64,000 nucleotides of DNA, from NCBI RefSeq assembly GCF_013280595.1, contig NZ_JAAATY010000008.1, positions 186,001 to 250,000 of the forward strand. Reading direction: 5' to 3'. The position numbers were made by a program, and so were the translations under genes. Source of the DNA: Kibdelosporangium persicum. Its GTDB lineage: Bacteria; Actinomycetota; Actinomycetes; Mycobacteriales; Pseudonocardiaceae. Each line of letters begins with the position of its first letter. Within the stretch, counting starts at the first letter, position 1. Below are positions 42,851 through 53,204 of this stretch, piece by piece. The notes beneath the pieces are model-generated. The model was not told where the DNA came from, searched no databases, and saw nothing but the letters and a program-made list of their open reading frames with translations.

Positions 42851-43621
42851 TCAGACCGTGTACGTGTCCCCGAGCTCCACCAGCCGGGAGTCACCCTGGT
42901 ACGCCTGACGGGCCTCCGCGAGCACGGCCTCGCGGTCGGTCCACGGCGGCACGTGCGTGATCAACAGCCGCCGGACGCCCGCCCGGCCGGCCAGTTCTCC
43001 CGCTTCCCGGCCGGACAGATGCAGGTTCGGCGGACGGCCTGGTTCGTGCGTCCACGACGCCTCGGCCAACAGCACGTCGGCGCCGTCGGCGAGTTCGTCC
43101 AGCGCGTCACACGGGCCGCTGTCGCCGGTGTAGACCAGGCTGCGGCCACCGTGGGTGATGCGGAAACCGTAGGCCTCACAGGGGTGGTCGACTTTTCGCG
43201 CCGTCACCTGGAACGGCCCGATCTCCACGGTGTCGGCCGAGAGCCTGCGGAAGTCGAAGACGTCCGAGAGGTCCGTGATGGCCAGCTCCTCCGCGTCCGG
43301 GGCATAGGCGCGGGCGAACCTGTCAGGCGCCTCGCTGGGCGCGTAGACGGGCAGGCGCTGCACCCGGGGGTCCCTGGAGGGCTTCGGGTGGTACCTACGG
43401 AAGACCGTCAGCGCGCTGAAGTCCGCGCAGTGATCAGGGTGCAGGTGCGACACCAGGAGCGCGCCGAGCAGGAACGGGTCGCAGTAGCACTGGAGCTCGG
43501 CCAGTGTGCCGTTGCCGAGGTCCATCGCCATCAGGAAATCGTCGGCCTCGATCAGATAACCCGAGGCAGGCGAGTTCGGCCCGGGAACGCTGCCCGAACA
43601 GCCCAGCACGGTCAACAACAC
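42851..43621 (-). CDS. MBL-fold phosphodiesterase, Rv1339-like
   Basis: A 256-aa metallo-beta-lactamase-fold hydrolase: TVLGCSGSVPGPNSPASGYL, the metal motif SHLHPDHCADF (His59, His61, Asp63, His64), a late His in VDHPCEAYGF, YTGDSGPC with the metal-bridging Asp, and ITHVPPW. Position between murI and rph equals that of M. tuberculosis Rv1339, described as an atypical class II cAMP phosphodiesterase; the same activity is inferred here. Other MBL phosphodiesterase roles are possible. The GTG at 43621 has no Shine-Dalgarno. Confidence 0.85.
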   Translation of the reverse strand: MLLTVLGCSGSVPGPNSPASGYLIEADDFLMAMDLGNGTLAELQCYCDPFLLGALLVSHLHPDHCADFSALTVFRRYHPKPSRDPRVQRLPVYAPSEAPDRFARAYAPDAEELAITDLSDVFDFRRLSADTVEIGPFQVTARKVDHPCEAYGFRITHGGRSLVYTGDSGPCDALDELADGADVLLAEASWTHEPGRPPNLHLSGREAGELAGRAGVRRLLITHVPPWTDREAVLAEARQAYQGDSRLVELGDTYTV

Positions 43622-43657
43622 GATGCACAGCGTTACACACCGCGTGCCAACAACGGG

Positions 43658-44476
43658 TCAATTTCGCACCATCGGCCTAACTGTGGCTACTTCCAGTCCC
43701 AGAAAACGGCGTGCCAGGCGGTGGAACGGCGCGACTGGACCGGTGGCCATGAATTCGTGCCTCGGCTCCTCACCAGCGGGTTCCCGCAGCTGATCACGCT
43801 CGGTGAGCACCCGGACGACGTCCTTCGCGGTCTCCTCCGCGCTGGATACCTGGGTGACCCCGTCGCCCATTACGATCTGCAACACCCCGGTCAACAATGG
43901 ATAGTGGGTGCAGCCCAGAACCATCGTGTCGACCTGCGCGCGTTGCAACGGCTCAAGGTAGCTCTGGGCGAGGCCGAGGATCTGCCGCCCCGAGGTCACA
44001 CCGCGTTCGACGAACTCCGCGAACCGCGGGCACGGAACGGCGGTTACGGTCACGTCCTTCGCCGCGGCGAACGCGTCCTGGTACGCCCCCGAACGGATCG
44101 TGCCTACGGTGCCGATGACACCGATCCGGCCCGTCCGCGTCGTCGCGACCGCACGGCGCACGGCGGGCAGCACGACCTCGACAACTGGTACCGAGTACCG
44201 CTCTCGCGCGTCGCGCAGGCAGGCCGACGACGCCGTGTTGCACGCGATGACCATCAGTTTCACGCCGCTGTCGACCAGTTCGTCCATGATCGCCAACGAG
44301 TGCGCCCGCACTTCGGCGATCGGTTTCGGGCCGTAGGGCGTGAACTGTGTGTCGCCGATGTAGCGCAGCTGCTCGTCGGGCAGCTGGTCACGGATCGCGC
44401 GGGCGACCGTCAGGCCGCCCACGCCCGAGTCGAAGATCCCGATCGGCGCGTCGGCCGAGATCGAACCGGGGATCAA
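43658..44476 (-). CDS. murI: Glutamate racemase
   Basis: A 272-aa enzyme making D-glutamate for peptidoglycan. The active-site Cys pair is in [10 protein letters not shown] and [10 protein letters not shown], with the opening [17 protein letters not shown] and the [13 protein letters not shown] segment. A long frame extends through the rhomboid gene and is rejected. The TTG at 44476 overlaps the rhomboid stop as TTGA and has GGAG upstream. Cotranscription with the rhomboid is likely. The counterpart is Rv1338. Confidence 0.95.
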   Translation of the reverse strand: MIPGSISADAPIGIFDSGVGGLTVARAIRDQLPDEQLRYIGDTQFTPYGPKPIAEVRAHSLAIMDELVDSGVKLMVIACNTASSACLRDARERYSVPVVEVVLPAVRRAVATTRTGRIGVIGTVGTIRSGAYQDAFAAAKDVTVTAVPCPRFAEFVERGVTSGRQILGLAQSYLEPLQRAQVDTMVLGCTHYPLLTGVLQIVMGDGVTQVSSAEETAKDVVRVLTERDQLREPAGEEPRHEFMATGPVAPFHRLARRFLGLEVATVRPMVRN

Positions 44477-45120
44477 GCCGGCAGCTCCGGAACGACCGGG
44501 TCGGCGGGCTGCTTGCTCCGGCTGGCCCGCGCGGTGAGCCACGCGGTCAGTACACCGGCCAGCGCTCCGAAGAGGTGGCCCTGCCAGGAGATCTGCGGGT
44601 TGCCGGGAAGCACACCCAGCAGCGTACTTCCCCAGTACAGGAACAGGACCAGCGCCACCGCGAGCTGTTTGAGGCTGCGGTTGAAGATACCCCGCACCAG
44701 CAGGAACGCCAGCCAGCCGAACGCGATGCCGGACGCGCCGACCGTGATCGTGCCCGACGACGCGGTGAGCCACACGCCCAGGCCACTGACCAGCCAGATG
44801 GTCACGGTCACCGCGATCCACTGGCCCACTCCGCCGGCCATCGCCAGGAAACCGAACAGCAGCACCGGCAGGGTGTTGCTGAACAGGTGCTCCCAGCCGT
44901 GGTGCAGCAGCGGCGCCCAGATCACGCCGTCGAGACCGGACCAGGACCGAACGACGATCCCCCAGCCGTCCAGGTCGAACGGCAGGACCAGGTCGACCAG
45001 CTCGACCAGGTACATCAACGCGGTGAAGCCGAGGACCACCAGCGCCGCCTGTTTCGGGTTCGGCGGCACGACCCGGTTCAGCGGGCCGGGAGCGGCGGGC
45101 ACGGCAGGCAAAGTGCTCAC
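44473..45120 (-). CDS. Rhomboid-family intramembrane serine protease (Rv1337-like)
   Basis: A 215-aa membrane protein with about six helices. The catalytic dyad is Ser130 in [12 protein letters not shown] (GxSG) and His182 in [11 protein letters not shown], with [10 protein letters not shown] between the first helices. It cleaves substrates within the membrane; the substrate is unknown. It overlaps murI in TTGA. The GTG start is leaderless. It is a clear paralogue of the next rhomboid. Confidence 0.92.
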   Translation of the reverse strand: MSTLPAVPAAPGPLNRVVPPNPKQAALVVLGFTALMYLVELVDLVLPFDLDGWGIVVRSWSGLDGVIWAPLLHHGWEHLFSNTLPVLLFGFLAMAGGVGQWIAVTVTIWLVSGLGVWLTASSGTITVGASGIAFGWLAFLLVRGIFNRSLKQLAVALVLFLYWGSTLLGVLPGNPQISWQGHLFGALAGVLTAWLTARASRSKQPADPVVPELPA

Positions 45121-45132
45121 ACTTCGAGGCTA
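45121..45132 (-). promoter_or_regulatory. -10 box TAGCCT, leaderless start of rhomboid-murI
   Basis: On the minus strand TAGCCT (45132-45127) is exactly 6 nt before the GTG at 45120. Confidence 0.55.
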
Positions 45133-45174
45133 CGTTCCCGGACAGGCCCCGGGATCAGGTGAAACCCTGGCTTT

Positions 45175-45837
45175 TCACCCCGGGATCGTGGTGCGGCGGG
45201 TGGCCTGTTTGAGCGACCGGCCGACCAGCCAGGCCGCCACGATGCCGCCGATGGCGCCGCAGAGGTGCCCTTCCCAGGAGATGCCCGGCTGGTTGGGCAG
45301 CACGCCCCAGAGCACCGATCCGTAGACCGCGAACACCACCACGGCGATCAGGATCTGCGGCAGGCTGCGCACGAACAGGCCGCGGACCAGGACGAACGTC
45401 AGGAACCCGAACACGACGCCGGACGCGCCGACGTGAATGGTCCCGGGCTGGCCCAGCAGGAACGTGCCGAACCCGCTGAACAGCCAGATGATCGCGGTGA
45501 CGCCGAGGAACTGGCCCGTCCCGCCCGCCGTGGTGAGCAGGCCGAGCACCAGGAACGGCACCGCGTTGGCGGTCACGTGGTCCCAGCCGGCGTGCAGCAG
45601 CGGGGCCCACAAGATGCCGTCCCATTCGTCCGCTTCACGTGGCCAGATGCCGTGCAGGTCGAGCGTGTGCCCCAGCGCTGTGTCCACGCCTTCCACCACG
45701 AACATCAGCGCGACGAACCCGGCGACCACGATGAGCGCCTGCAGCGGGTTGCGCGGAATGATCCGCTTGGCCGGCGGTGTCGGCGGTTTGGGTGGTTTCG
45801 GGGGCTCGTCCTGGTACGGAAATCCAGTGGGCTCCAC
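45175..45837 (-). CDS. Rhomboid-family intramembrane serine protease, second copy
   Basis: A 220-aa paralogue of the downstream rhomboid. The N-terminus is a Pro/Lys-rich cytoplasmic tail (EPPKPPKPPTPPAKR), then about six membrane helices, with Ser139 in IHVGASGVVFGF and His191 in WEGHLCGAIGG. Both catalytic residues are intact. The open frame reaches 46113 over the SMP-30 gene, but GTG 45837 is 6 nt after a TACTGT box, so the shorter, leaderless form is chosen. The divergent SMP-30 gene begins 3 bp away. Confidence 0.9.
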   Translation of the reverse strand: MEPTGFPYQDEPPKPPKPPTPPAKRIIPRNPLQALIVVAGFVALMFVVEGVDTALGHTLDLHGIWPREADEWDGILWAPLLHAGWDHVTANAVPFLVLGLLTTAGGTGQFLGVTAIIWLFSGFGTFLLGQPGTIHVGASGVVFGFLTFVLVRGLFVRSLPQILIAVVVFAVYGSVLWGVLPNQPGISWEGHLCGAIGGIVAAWLVGRSLKQATRRTTIPG

Positions 45838-45849
45838 AAGATGACAGTA
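45838..45849 (-). promoter_or_regulatory. -10 box TACTGT, leaderless start of second rhomboid
   Basis: TACTGT on the minus strand (45849-45844) is exactly 6 nt before the GTG at 45837. It lies inside the first codons of the divergent SMP-30 gene. Confidence 0.5.
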
Positions 45850-46716
45850 TCCCGGTTCGTGACTGATCGTTTCGAGATCGCGGTACGCGCCGAGGCCGAG
45901 CTCGGCGAAGGGCCGACCTGGGACGCCAGGACCGGCACCCTGCTGTGGGTCGACATCCTCGCTCCGGCGATCCACCGCTGGAACCCGTCGACAGGCGTGA
46001 ACGAGACCACCAGCGCGCCGCAGCACGTCGGCGCGGCCAAGCCCCGGGCAGGCGGCGGGCTGATCCTGAACCTCCGCGACGGCGTCGCGATCGTCGATTC
46101 CGCAGGTGAGCACCGGTGGCTCGTTTACTGGGCCAGGGACGGGGTGCGCGGGAACGACGCCGCCGTGGACGCCGCTGGACGGTTCTGGGCCGGGACCATG
46201 CGCTACGACACGGCTGAGGGCGGCGGCTGGCTGGCCAAGGTCGAACCGGACGGCAAGGCGACCATGGTGCTCGACAAGGTGAGCATCAGCAACGGCGTCG
46301 GCTGGAGTCCCGACAACACCCGGATGTACTTCGCGGACACGCCAACTGGCCTGATCCAGGTGTTCGACTACGACCTCGACTCCGGAACCGTCTCGTCGCC
46401 ACGCCCGTTCGCGGACGTCGACGGCTCACCGGACGGTCTGTGCGTCGACGGTGACGGCTGCGTATGGGTCGCGTTGTGGGGTGACGGCCAGGTGCGCCGG
46501 TACACGCCCGACGGCAAGTTGCTCAGCACCGTGATCGTGCCCGCCAGCAAGACGACGGCGTGCTGTTTCGGCGGCGACCAGTTGACCGATCTCTACATCA
46601 CGACAGCGCGGGTCGGGATGAGCGAATCCGAGCTGGCGCGTGAGCCGCTGGCCGGGTCGGTGTTCGTCGTCCCGGACGCCGGAACAGGCCTGCCGTCCAC
46701 TGTTTTCGCAGGTTGA
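45841..46716 (+). CDS. SMP-30/gluconolactonase family protein
   Basis: A 291-aa six-bladed beta-propeller lactonase. Metal ligands are visible: Glu in ELGEGPTWDARTGTLLWVDI, Asn in SISNGVGWSPDNTRMYFADT and Asp in GSPDGLCVDGDGCVW. It probably hydrolyses a sugar lactone. The start is ATG 45841 or GTG 45859; neither has a Shine-Dalgarno. The gene is inverted relative to its neighbours and interrupts the Rv1336-Rv1337-like order between cysM and the rhomboids, so it is an insertion relative to mycobacteria. Confidence 0.9.
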   Translation: MTVSRFVTDRFEIAVRAEAELGEGPTWDARTGTLLWVDILAPAIHRWNPSTGVNETTSAPQHVGAAKPRAGGGLILNLRDGVAIVDSAGEHRWLVYWARDGVRGNDAAVDAAGRFWAGTMRYDTAEGGGWLAKVEPDGKATMVLDKVSISNGVGWSPDNTRMYFADTPTGLIQVFDYDLDSGTVSSPRPFADVDGSPDGLCVDGDGCVWVALWGDGQVRRYTPDGKLLSTVIVPASKTTACCFGGDQLTDLYITTARVGMSESELAREPLAGSVFVVPDAGTGLPSTVFAG

Positions 46717-46741
46717 CAGGCCTGGCCAGGAAACCGGGCCA

Positions 46742-48013
<1,272 letters not shown>

Positions 48014-48469
48014 TCAGCCACGGTCCGGGACGTCGTCCGCCCCGGTGTGCGAGAACAGGTAGGACTCGACGACTTCCACCGGCTCCTCGGTGACCTGGCC
48101 GTCCACGATCCGGTACGACCGCAGCTCGATCTGTTCCGGGTGCCGGGTGGAGACCAGGACGTAGTGCGCGCCCGGCTCGCTGGCCAGGGCGATGTCGGTG
48201 CGCGACGGGTAGGCCTCGGTCGCGGTGTGCGAGTGGTAGATGACCACCGGCACCTCGTCGTTGCGGTCCATCTCGCGCCAGAGCCGGAAGTGCTCGGCCG
48301 AGTCGAACTCGTAGAACGTCGGCGACCGGGCCGCGTTGGTCATCGGCACGAACCGTTCGGGCCGGTCGGTCCCGTCCGGGCCGGCGATCACACCACACGC
48401 CTCGTCCGGGTGGTCACGCCTGGCGTGGGCCACCATCTCGTCCACGAGGTCACGGCGGATCTGCAACAC
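48014..48469 (-). CDS. mec: CysO-cysteine metalloprotease Mec (JAMM family)
   Basis: A 151-aa zinc peptidase. The JAMM motif is complete: VVIYHSHTATEAYPSRTDIA (HxHx7Sx2D), with the upstream Glu in the N-terminal region (HPDEACGVIAG). It cleaves cysteine from the CysO-cysteine adduct formed by CysM, regenerating CysO. Counterpart of Rv1334. The GTG start is leaderless, and the gene leads mec-cysO-cysM. Confidence 0.95.
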   Translation of the reverse strand: MLQIRRDLVDEMVAHARRDHPDEACGVIAGPDGTDRPERFVPMTNAARSPTFYEFDSAEHFRLWREMDRNDEVPVVIYHSHTATEAYPSRTDIALASEPGAHYVLVSTRHPEQIELRSYRIVDGQVTEEPVEVVESYLFSHTGADDVPDRG

Positions 48470-48481
48470 GACCCCATCCTA
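48470..48481 (-). promoter_or_regulatory. -10 box TAGGAT, leaderless start of mec-cysO-cysM
   Basis: TAGGAT on the minus strand (48481-48476) is exactly 6 nt before the mec GTG at 48469. Confidence 0.6.
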
Positions 48482-48536
48482 AAGGCTGGATGGACCGTTC
48501 CCACCCGGTGAGAAAGACCACCGGATCAATCGGGTG

Positions 48537-49565
48537 TCAGCGGGAATGTTCCGGCCACAGGTCGCGGTAGGCCGGGAGGTCGCCGTTGGCCTCAGCGGCG
48601 AGCAGTCCGTGGACCATCGCGCGGGCGAACGTGTCGGCCGCGGCGGCGCAGAGCCGGTCCAACGCCAGCGCCCGCAGTGGCGCGTTTGTCGCGCCACCCC
48701 CGTCGGCGCCGTCCTCTTCCAGCGGTTTTGTGCCCGTCGCGAGGGCGAAGACGGTGTCGCCGTCGAACATCGAGTGCGCCGGGTGCACCGCACGGGCCAG
48801 GCCGTCGTGCGCGGCCACCGCGAGCCGCCGGGTCTCCGCCTTGGCCAGTTTCCCGTCCACCGCGACCACGCCGATGGTCGTGTTGAGCAGCCTGCGCGGG
48901 ATGTCCGGCAGGGTGGCCGCGCGGTTGGGCCAGGGCCCCCCGAACTCACCCCGCAGACCGAAACGCGCCGCGAACGGGACGCCGGTCAGGTCGTCCACGG
49001 CCTCGCCCACAGCGTTGACCACCGCGAGCGCACCCACGGTGAACCCGTCGACGACCGTGCTCGCCGTGCCCACGCCGCCCTTGAGGGAACCGACGCGTGC
49101 GCCTGTCCCCGCTCCGAGGCTGCCCTGTCCGACCTGACCACTCGACGCCGCCTCGCACGCCGCGTACCCGAACTCAGCGTCGGGTCGGTTGCCCCAGGCG
49201 TTGACCGGTAGGTCGAACAGCACAGCCGACGGCACGATCGGGACGACCTCGTGCGGGCGCGTACCGACCTGCAGTCCACGGTTGTGCTCAGCGAGCCACC
49301 GCATCACGCCGTCCGCGGCCGCCAGCCCGTACGCGCTACCGCCTGACAGACAGATGGCGTTGACGTGCTGCACGAGGTTCTCGGGCAGGAGGGTGTCCGT
49401 CTCACGCGTCCCAGGCGCGCCACCGCGCGCGTCCACCGCACCGACGGTCTGCGGCGGCGTGAGCACCACGGTCGTGCCTGTGGCCCAGCCGTCGCCGACC
49501 TGCTGGTGATGGCCGACCAGCAGGCCCTCGACGTCGGTGATCGCGTTGAGCGGCCCGGAGTTCAC
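48537..49565 (-). CDS. S58-family (DmpA/NylC-type) N-terminal nucleophile hydrolase
   Basis: A 342-aa hydrolase of peptidase family S58/P1. NylC-like autoprocessing is expected at Asn228-Thr229 in RRLLNTTIGVVA, freeing Thr as nucleophile. Other signature parts are LSGGSAYGLAAADGVMRWL, GTGARVGSLKGGVGTAS and the opening ITDVEGLLVGHH. Members cleave small peptides or amides such as beta-peptides and nylon oligomers. Counterpart of Rv1333. The GTG start overlaps the DUF2017 stop as GTGA. The natural substrate is unknown. Confidence 0.9.
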   Translation of the reverse strand: MNSGPLNAITDVEGLLVGHHQQVGDGWATGTTVVLTPPQTVGAVDARGGAPGTRETDTLLPENLVQHVNAICLSGGSAYGLAAADGVMRWLAEHNRGLQVGTRPHEVVPIVPSAVLFDLPVNAWGNRPDAEFGYAACEAASSGQVGQGSLGAGTGARVGSLKGGVGTASTVVDGFTVGALAVVNAVGEAVDDLTGVPFAARFGLRGEFGGPWPNRAATLPDIPRRLLNTTIGVVAVDGKLAKAETRRLAVAAHDGLARAVHPAHSMFDGDTVFALATGTKPLEEDGADGGGATNAPLRALALDRLCAAAADTFARAMVHGLLAAEANGDLPAYRDLWPEHSR

Positions 49566-50119
49566 GAGCTCATCGCGTGGATGAGTTCCTCCTGCACCAC
49601 CGTGAGCCAGTGGTAGACCGGCAGGTGGCCGGCGCGGGGGTCGTCATCCGGCAACTCGTCGGGCATGTCCTCCTCGACGTCCAGCGCCGTGCCCAGCGCC
49701 AGGCGCACGTCGTTGATCGCCGACAGCCAGGCGTCCGCCTGCTCCAGGCTGAGCCGGACCTTGCCGCCGTCCGGCGGGCAGGTCTCCAGCACCACCCCGG
49801 CCACCCCGGTCTTCAAGTCCAGCAGCGTGGGCTCGTGCAGCGACCGTAAGGCGGCCGCGGAGTCCATGTCCTCCTTGGACGGCTGGTCGGAGTCCAGCCG
49901 GTGGAAGTCGGGCAGCAGCCGCGACAGGATCGGGTCGTCCGGCGCGGTGGCCGGACCCGTCCGGATCCCGGTCAGTTCGGCCAGTTCGTCCTGCGGCGCC
50001 TCGTCCGCCCTGGCCCGCAGCATGTCGTTGATCTGGCCGACCAGGCCCCGCAGCACGGCCGCCTCCTGGCGCTCCAGCTCGGCCACGACCTGGTCGCCGT
50101 CCCGTCGCCACGGGTTCAA
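49562..50119 (-). CDS. DUF2017 protein
   Basis: A 185-aa protein of the actinobacterial DUF2017 family, always found next to clpS. Visible parts are [40 protein letters not shown] and [20 protein letters not shown]. The TTG start overlaps the clpS stop as TTGA, and the 3' end overlaps the S58 gene, so the three are translated together. Counterpart of Rv1332. The biochemical role is unknown. Confidence 0.88.
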   Translation of the reverse strand: MNPWRRDGDQVVAELERQEAAVLRGLVGQINDMLRARADEAPQDELAELTGIRTGPATAPDDPILSRLLPDFHRLDSDQPSKEDMDSAAALRSLHEPTLLDLKTGVAGVVLETCPPDGGKVRLSLEQADAWLSAINDVRLALGTALDVEEDMPDELPDDDPRAGHLPVYHWLTVVQEELIHAMSS

Positions 50120-50403
50120 GAGTCACGCTCCATCGTCGCCCAGAGGCCCGCCGCGTGCAGCCTGGCCACGTCCGCCTCGACCTTGTCCTTGTCACCGGAG
50201 GACACCACCGCTTTGCCCTTGTGGTGCACGTCGAGCATCAGCTTCGTGGCCTTGTCCCTGGAGTAACCGAACAGCTTCTGGAACACGTAGGTCACGTACG
50301 ACATCAGATTGACCGGGTCGTTCCAGACGATCGTCTGCCACGGCTTGTCCTCGGCGGCCAGATCCGCACCGTCTGTCTTCCCCAGCTCGACTGGCGTGGT
50401 CAT
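50116..50403 (-). CDS. clpS: ATP-dependent Clp protease adaptor ClpS
   Basis: A 95-aa adaptor that hands N-degron substrates to ClpC/ClpA-ClpP. The conserved [20 protein letters not shown] is the substrate-pocket strand and loop, followed by HHKGKAVV and the final GLWATME. The N-terminal 20 residues are flexible, as usual. It leads clpS-DUF2017-S58 peptidase, the Rv1331-1333 order, divergent from pncB. Confidence 0.96.
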   Translation of the reverse strand: MTTPVELGKTDGADLAAEDKPWQTIVWNDPVNLMSYVTYVFQKLFGYSRDKATKLMLDVHHKGKAVVSSGDKDKVEADVARLHAAGLWATMERDS

Positions 50404-50491
50404 ACCCCAATGGTGGCATGCCCCCGCCGAGCCGTTGTGTCGAGTTCAGGGGTTTTGCGCCGCCGGGTGATCCGCCCGCGTGGCAGCGCCA

Positions 50492-50505
50492 TAGGCTCTG
50501 ACTTC
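50492..50505 (+). promoter_or_regulatory. -10 box TAGGCT of pncB
   Basis: TAGGCT (50492-50497) is 8 nt before ATG 50506; no Shine-Dalgarno is present. Confidence 0.45.
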
Positions 50506-51801
50506 ATGAACGGACCCGGCGCGAGCACTGCGCTGCTCACTGACCACTACGAGCTGACCATGCTGGCAGGCGCGCTCGCCGATGGCACCGCGGAGCGGCC
50601 ATGTGTTTTCGAGGTGTTCGCCCGCAGGTTGCCCGACGGCCGCCGCTACGGGCTGGTCGGCGGCACCCAGCGGGTGCTGGACACGATCGCCCGGTTCCGG
50701 TTCGGCGATGACGAGCTGAGCAGGCTGAGCGAGTCCGAAGTGGTCGACAAGCGGACCCTGGACTGGCTCGCTTCTTACAGATTCTCTGGAGATGTCGACG
50801 GATACCCTGAAGGTGAGCTTTACTTCCCCGGCTCGCCGATCCTGACCGTCCGCGGCACGTTCGCGCAGGCAGTCGTGCTGGAGACGGTCATCCTGTCGAT
50901 CCTGAACCACGACAGCGCGATCCTTTCCGCCGCGGCCAGGATGGTCAGCGCCGCCAACGGCCGTCCGATCATCGAGATGGGCTCGCGACGGACCCACGAG
51001 GACGCCGCGGTCGACAGCGCGCGGGCCGCGTACATCGCCGGATTCGCGACCACGTCGAACCTGGAAGCGGGCCGCACCTACGGCATTCCGACCGCGGGCA
51101 CGTGCGCGCACGCCTTCACGTTGCTGCACGACGACGAGCGCTCCGCGTTCCAGGCCCAGGTCGACGCGCTCGGCGTGGGCACCACGCTGCTGGTGGACAC
51201 GTACGACATCACCAACGGCATCAACACCGCGATCGAGGTGGCCGGGCCGGACCTGGGTGCCATCCGGATCGACTCCGGCGACGTCGGCGTGCTCGCCCGG
51301 CTCGCCAGGGACCAGCTCGATTCCCTGGGCGCCAAGGACACCCGGATCGTGGTGTCCGGTGACCTGGACGAATACGCGATCGCCGCGCTGCGTGCCGAGC
51401 CGGTCGACGCCTACGGCGTGGGCACCGCGCTGGTCACCGGGTCCGGGGCGCCGACCGCGGGCATGGTCTACAAGCTGGTCGAAGTGGACGGCCGCGCGGT
51501 GGCCAAGCGCAGCTCCCACAAGGAGTCCCGGGGCGGGCGCAAGGGCGCGATGCGGCGCCACAAGCCGACCGGCACGGCCTTGGAAGAGGTCGTGTACAAG
51601 CCGGACAAGCAGTGGCCGGCGATGACGGACAACGACCGCGATCTGCAAGTGCCGTTCCTGCGCGGTGGACAGCCGGTGGCCGACCCGCCCACCCTGGAGC
51701 AGTGCCGCAAGCGCGTGAAGCGGGGCCTGGTCAGCCTGCCGTGGGAGGGCTTGAAGCTGTCACACGGCGAGCCGGCCATCCCCACTGTCTTCATCGACTG
51801 A
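50506..51801 (+). CDS. pncB: Nicotinate phosphoribosyltransferase
   Basis: A 431-aa enzyme converting nicotinate, PRPP and ATP to nicotinate mononucleotide in NAD salvage. Typical segments: TDHYELTMLAGAL, FEVFARRLPDGRRYGLVGG, IEMGSRRTHEDAAVDSAR (the active-site His lies here), IDSGDVGVLARLARDQL and GVGTALVTGSGAPTAGMVYKL. The frame is open from 50155, antisense to clpS; ATG 50506 is chosen. The stop lies in a 15-bp tandem repeat leading into pncA, 40 nt downstream. Confidence 0.95.
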   Translation: MNGPGASTALLTDHYELTMLAGALADGTAERPCVFEVFARRLPDGRRYGLVGGTQRVLDTIARFRFGDDELSRLSESEVVDKRTLDWLASYRFSGDVDGYPEGELYFPGSPILTVRGTFAQAVVLETVILSILNHDSAILSAAARMVSAANGRPIIEMGSRRTHEDAAVDSARAAYIAGFATTSNLEAGRTYGIPTAGTCAHAFTLLHDDERSAFQAQVDALGVGTTLLVDTYDITNGINTAIEVAGPDLGAIRIDSGDVGVLARLARDQLDSLGAKDTRIVVSGDLDEYAIAALRAEPVDAYGVGTALVTGSGAPTAGMVYKLVEVDGRAVAKRSSHKESRGGRKGAMRRHKPTGTALEEVVYKPDKQWPAMTDNDRDLQVPFLRGGQPVADPPTLEQCRKRVKRGLVSLPWEGLKLSHGEPAIPTVFID

Positions 51802-51839
51802 GGGTTCATCGGCTGAGGGACGAGCGACTGAGGGAGTGC
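51795..51839 (+). repeat. Three 15-bp tandem repeats between pncB and pncA
   Basis: C(G/A/G)CTGAGGG-type units CGACTGAGGG, CGGCTGAGGG and CGACTGAGGG start at 51795, 51810 and 51825, an exact 15-bp period. Each holds an in-frame TGA (51799, 51814, 51829), the first being the pncB stop. The last unit supplies AGGGAG as the pncA Shine-Dalgarno. Confidence 0.6.
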
Positions 51840-51841
51840 CA

Positions 51842-52411
51842 GTGGCGAACGCGTTGATCGTCGTGGACGTGCAGAACGACTTCTGTGAGGGCGGCTCGCT
51901 GGCCGTGACCGGCGGTGCCGCGGTCGCCGCGGCGATCAGCGAGCACATCGCCAGGACGCCGTACGACATCGTGGTGGCCACCCGGGACTACCACATCGAT
52001 CCAGGCGCGCACTTCAGCGACAACCCGGACTACGTCGACACGTGGCCCGTGCACTGCGTCGCGGGCACGCCCGGCGCGTCGTTCCACCCCGAGCTGGATG
52101 TCACGGCGATCCAGGCCGTGTTCTCCAAGGGCGCCTACGCCGCGGCGTACTCGGGCTTCGAGGGTGAGGCCGCGGACGGCAGCTCGCTGGCCGACTGGCT
52201 CAAGGCTCGGTCCGTGACGAACGTGGACGTGGTCGGTATCGCGACCGACCACTGCGTCCGGGCCACCGCCCTCGACGCGACGCGGGCCGGGCTGAACACG
52301 CGGGTCCTGCTGGAGCTGACCGCGGGTGTGGCGCAGCCGACGGTCGACTCGGCGCTGGACCAGCTGCGTGACGCGGGTGCCGATCTCGTGGGAAGTCCCC
52401 GGGTCGGCTGA
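51842..52411 (+). CDS. pncA: Nicotinamidase/pyrazinamidase
   Basis: A 189-aa enzyme hydrolysing nicotinamide to nicotinate, which feeds pncB just upstream. The triad Asp9, Lys96, Cys138 lies in IVVDVQNDFCEGG, VFSKGAYAAAYSGFEG and GIATDHCVRATALDA. The metal ligands Asp49, His51, His57 and His71 are all present, at positions equivalent to M. tuberculosis PncA, so pyrazinamide should also be a substrate. GTG 51842 has AGGGAG upstream; GTG 51836 is an alternative. Confidence 0.96.
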   Translation: MANALIVVDVQNDFCEGGSLAVTGGAAVAAAISEHIARTPYDIVVATRDYHIDPGAHFSDNPDYVDTWPVHCVAGTPGASFHPELDVTAIQAVFSKGAYAAAYSGFEGEAADGSSLADWLKARSVTNVDVVGIATDHCVRATALDATRAGLNTRVLLELTAGVAQPTVDSALDQLRDAGADLVGSPRVG

Positions 52412-52622
52412 GCGAGCTCGCAGCGTGACGGGGAACGCGGCGGGCATGGCGATCAGGCCGCCGCGCCTCCGGAACACCGCGGCACCGGCCGAGCCGTCCG
52501 GTTTGGCGTGACCGGCACCAGCGGTGACGCCGGTCGGCGCGCGGGTGTTGGGATCGCCACAGCCGAACCTCCAGTTCCGGCAATTAGCCTGCCGTGAGGA
52601 GAGATCGATTCTGGAGGTAACC

Positions 52623-53204
52623 GTGTCTGTTGTACCTGTTCCGGCCCGTCCGGCCGTGCTCGCCGACCTCGTGCCGCGCACGTTCGTCCGGGACGCCGCG
52701 CTGGTCGTCGGTGGCGCCGCGCTCACCGGGCTCGCGGCACAGGTCGTGCTTCCCGTGCCGGGCAGCCCGGTGCCGATCACCGGGCAGACCTTCGGCGCGC
52801 TGCTCGTCGGCGCCGGGCTGGGGTGGCGGCGTGGCGCCGCGTCGATGCTGCTGTACCTGGTCGCCGGGATGGCCGGGGTGCCGTGGTTCCAGGACGGCAA
52901 GTCCGGCTGGCTCGGCGTGACCGGTGGTTACCTGGTCGGTTTCGCTGTGGCCGCGGTCCTGGTGGGCGCGCTGGCCGCGCGCGGTGGCGACCGTACGGTG
53001 CTGCGCACGATCGCCACGATGGTGCTAGGCAATGTCGTGATCTACGCGATCGGCGTGTCGTGGCTCGCCGCCGCGACCGGCATGGACCTGGGTACGGCCA
53101 TCGAGCGCGGGCTGCTGCCGTTCCTGGTCGGCGACGGGATCAAGATCCTGCTGGCCGCCGGGCTGCTGCCGGGTGCGTGGGCGCTGGCCAACCGCCGGTC
53201 CTGA
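52623..53204 (+). CDS. bioY: Biotin transporter substrate-binding subunit BioY
   Basis: A 193-aa integral membrane S-component for biotin with about six helices: ITGQTFGALLVGAGLGWRRG, YLVAGMAGVPWFQDGKSGWL, GVTGGYLVGF and the C-terminal FLVGDGIKILLAAGLLPGAW. These are BioY family hallmarks. GTG 52623 follows GGAGG with 5 nt spacing. No bioM/bioN energising subunits are adjacent, so it may use a shared ECF module or work alone. Its last 180 nt are antisense to the tail of the EamA frame. The 211 nt before it show no gene. Confidence 0.93.
   Translation: MSVVPVPARPAVLADLVPRTFVRDAALVVGGAALTGLAAQVVLPVPGSPVPITGQTFGALLVGAGLGWRRGAASMLLYLVAGMAGVPWFQDGKSGWLGVTGGYLVGFAVAAVLVGALAARGGDRTVLRTIATMVLGNVVIYAIGVSWLAAATGMDLGTAIERGLLPFLVGDGIKILLAAGLLPGAWALANRRS

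Noticed and set aside
45838-46113. N-terminal extension of the second rhomboid
   Set aside because: Antisense to SMP-30, while a -10 box 6 nt before GTG 45837 fixes a shorter start.
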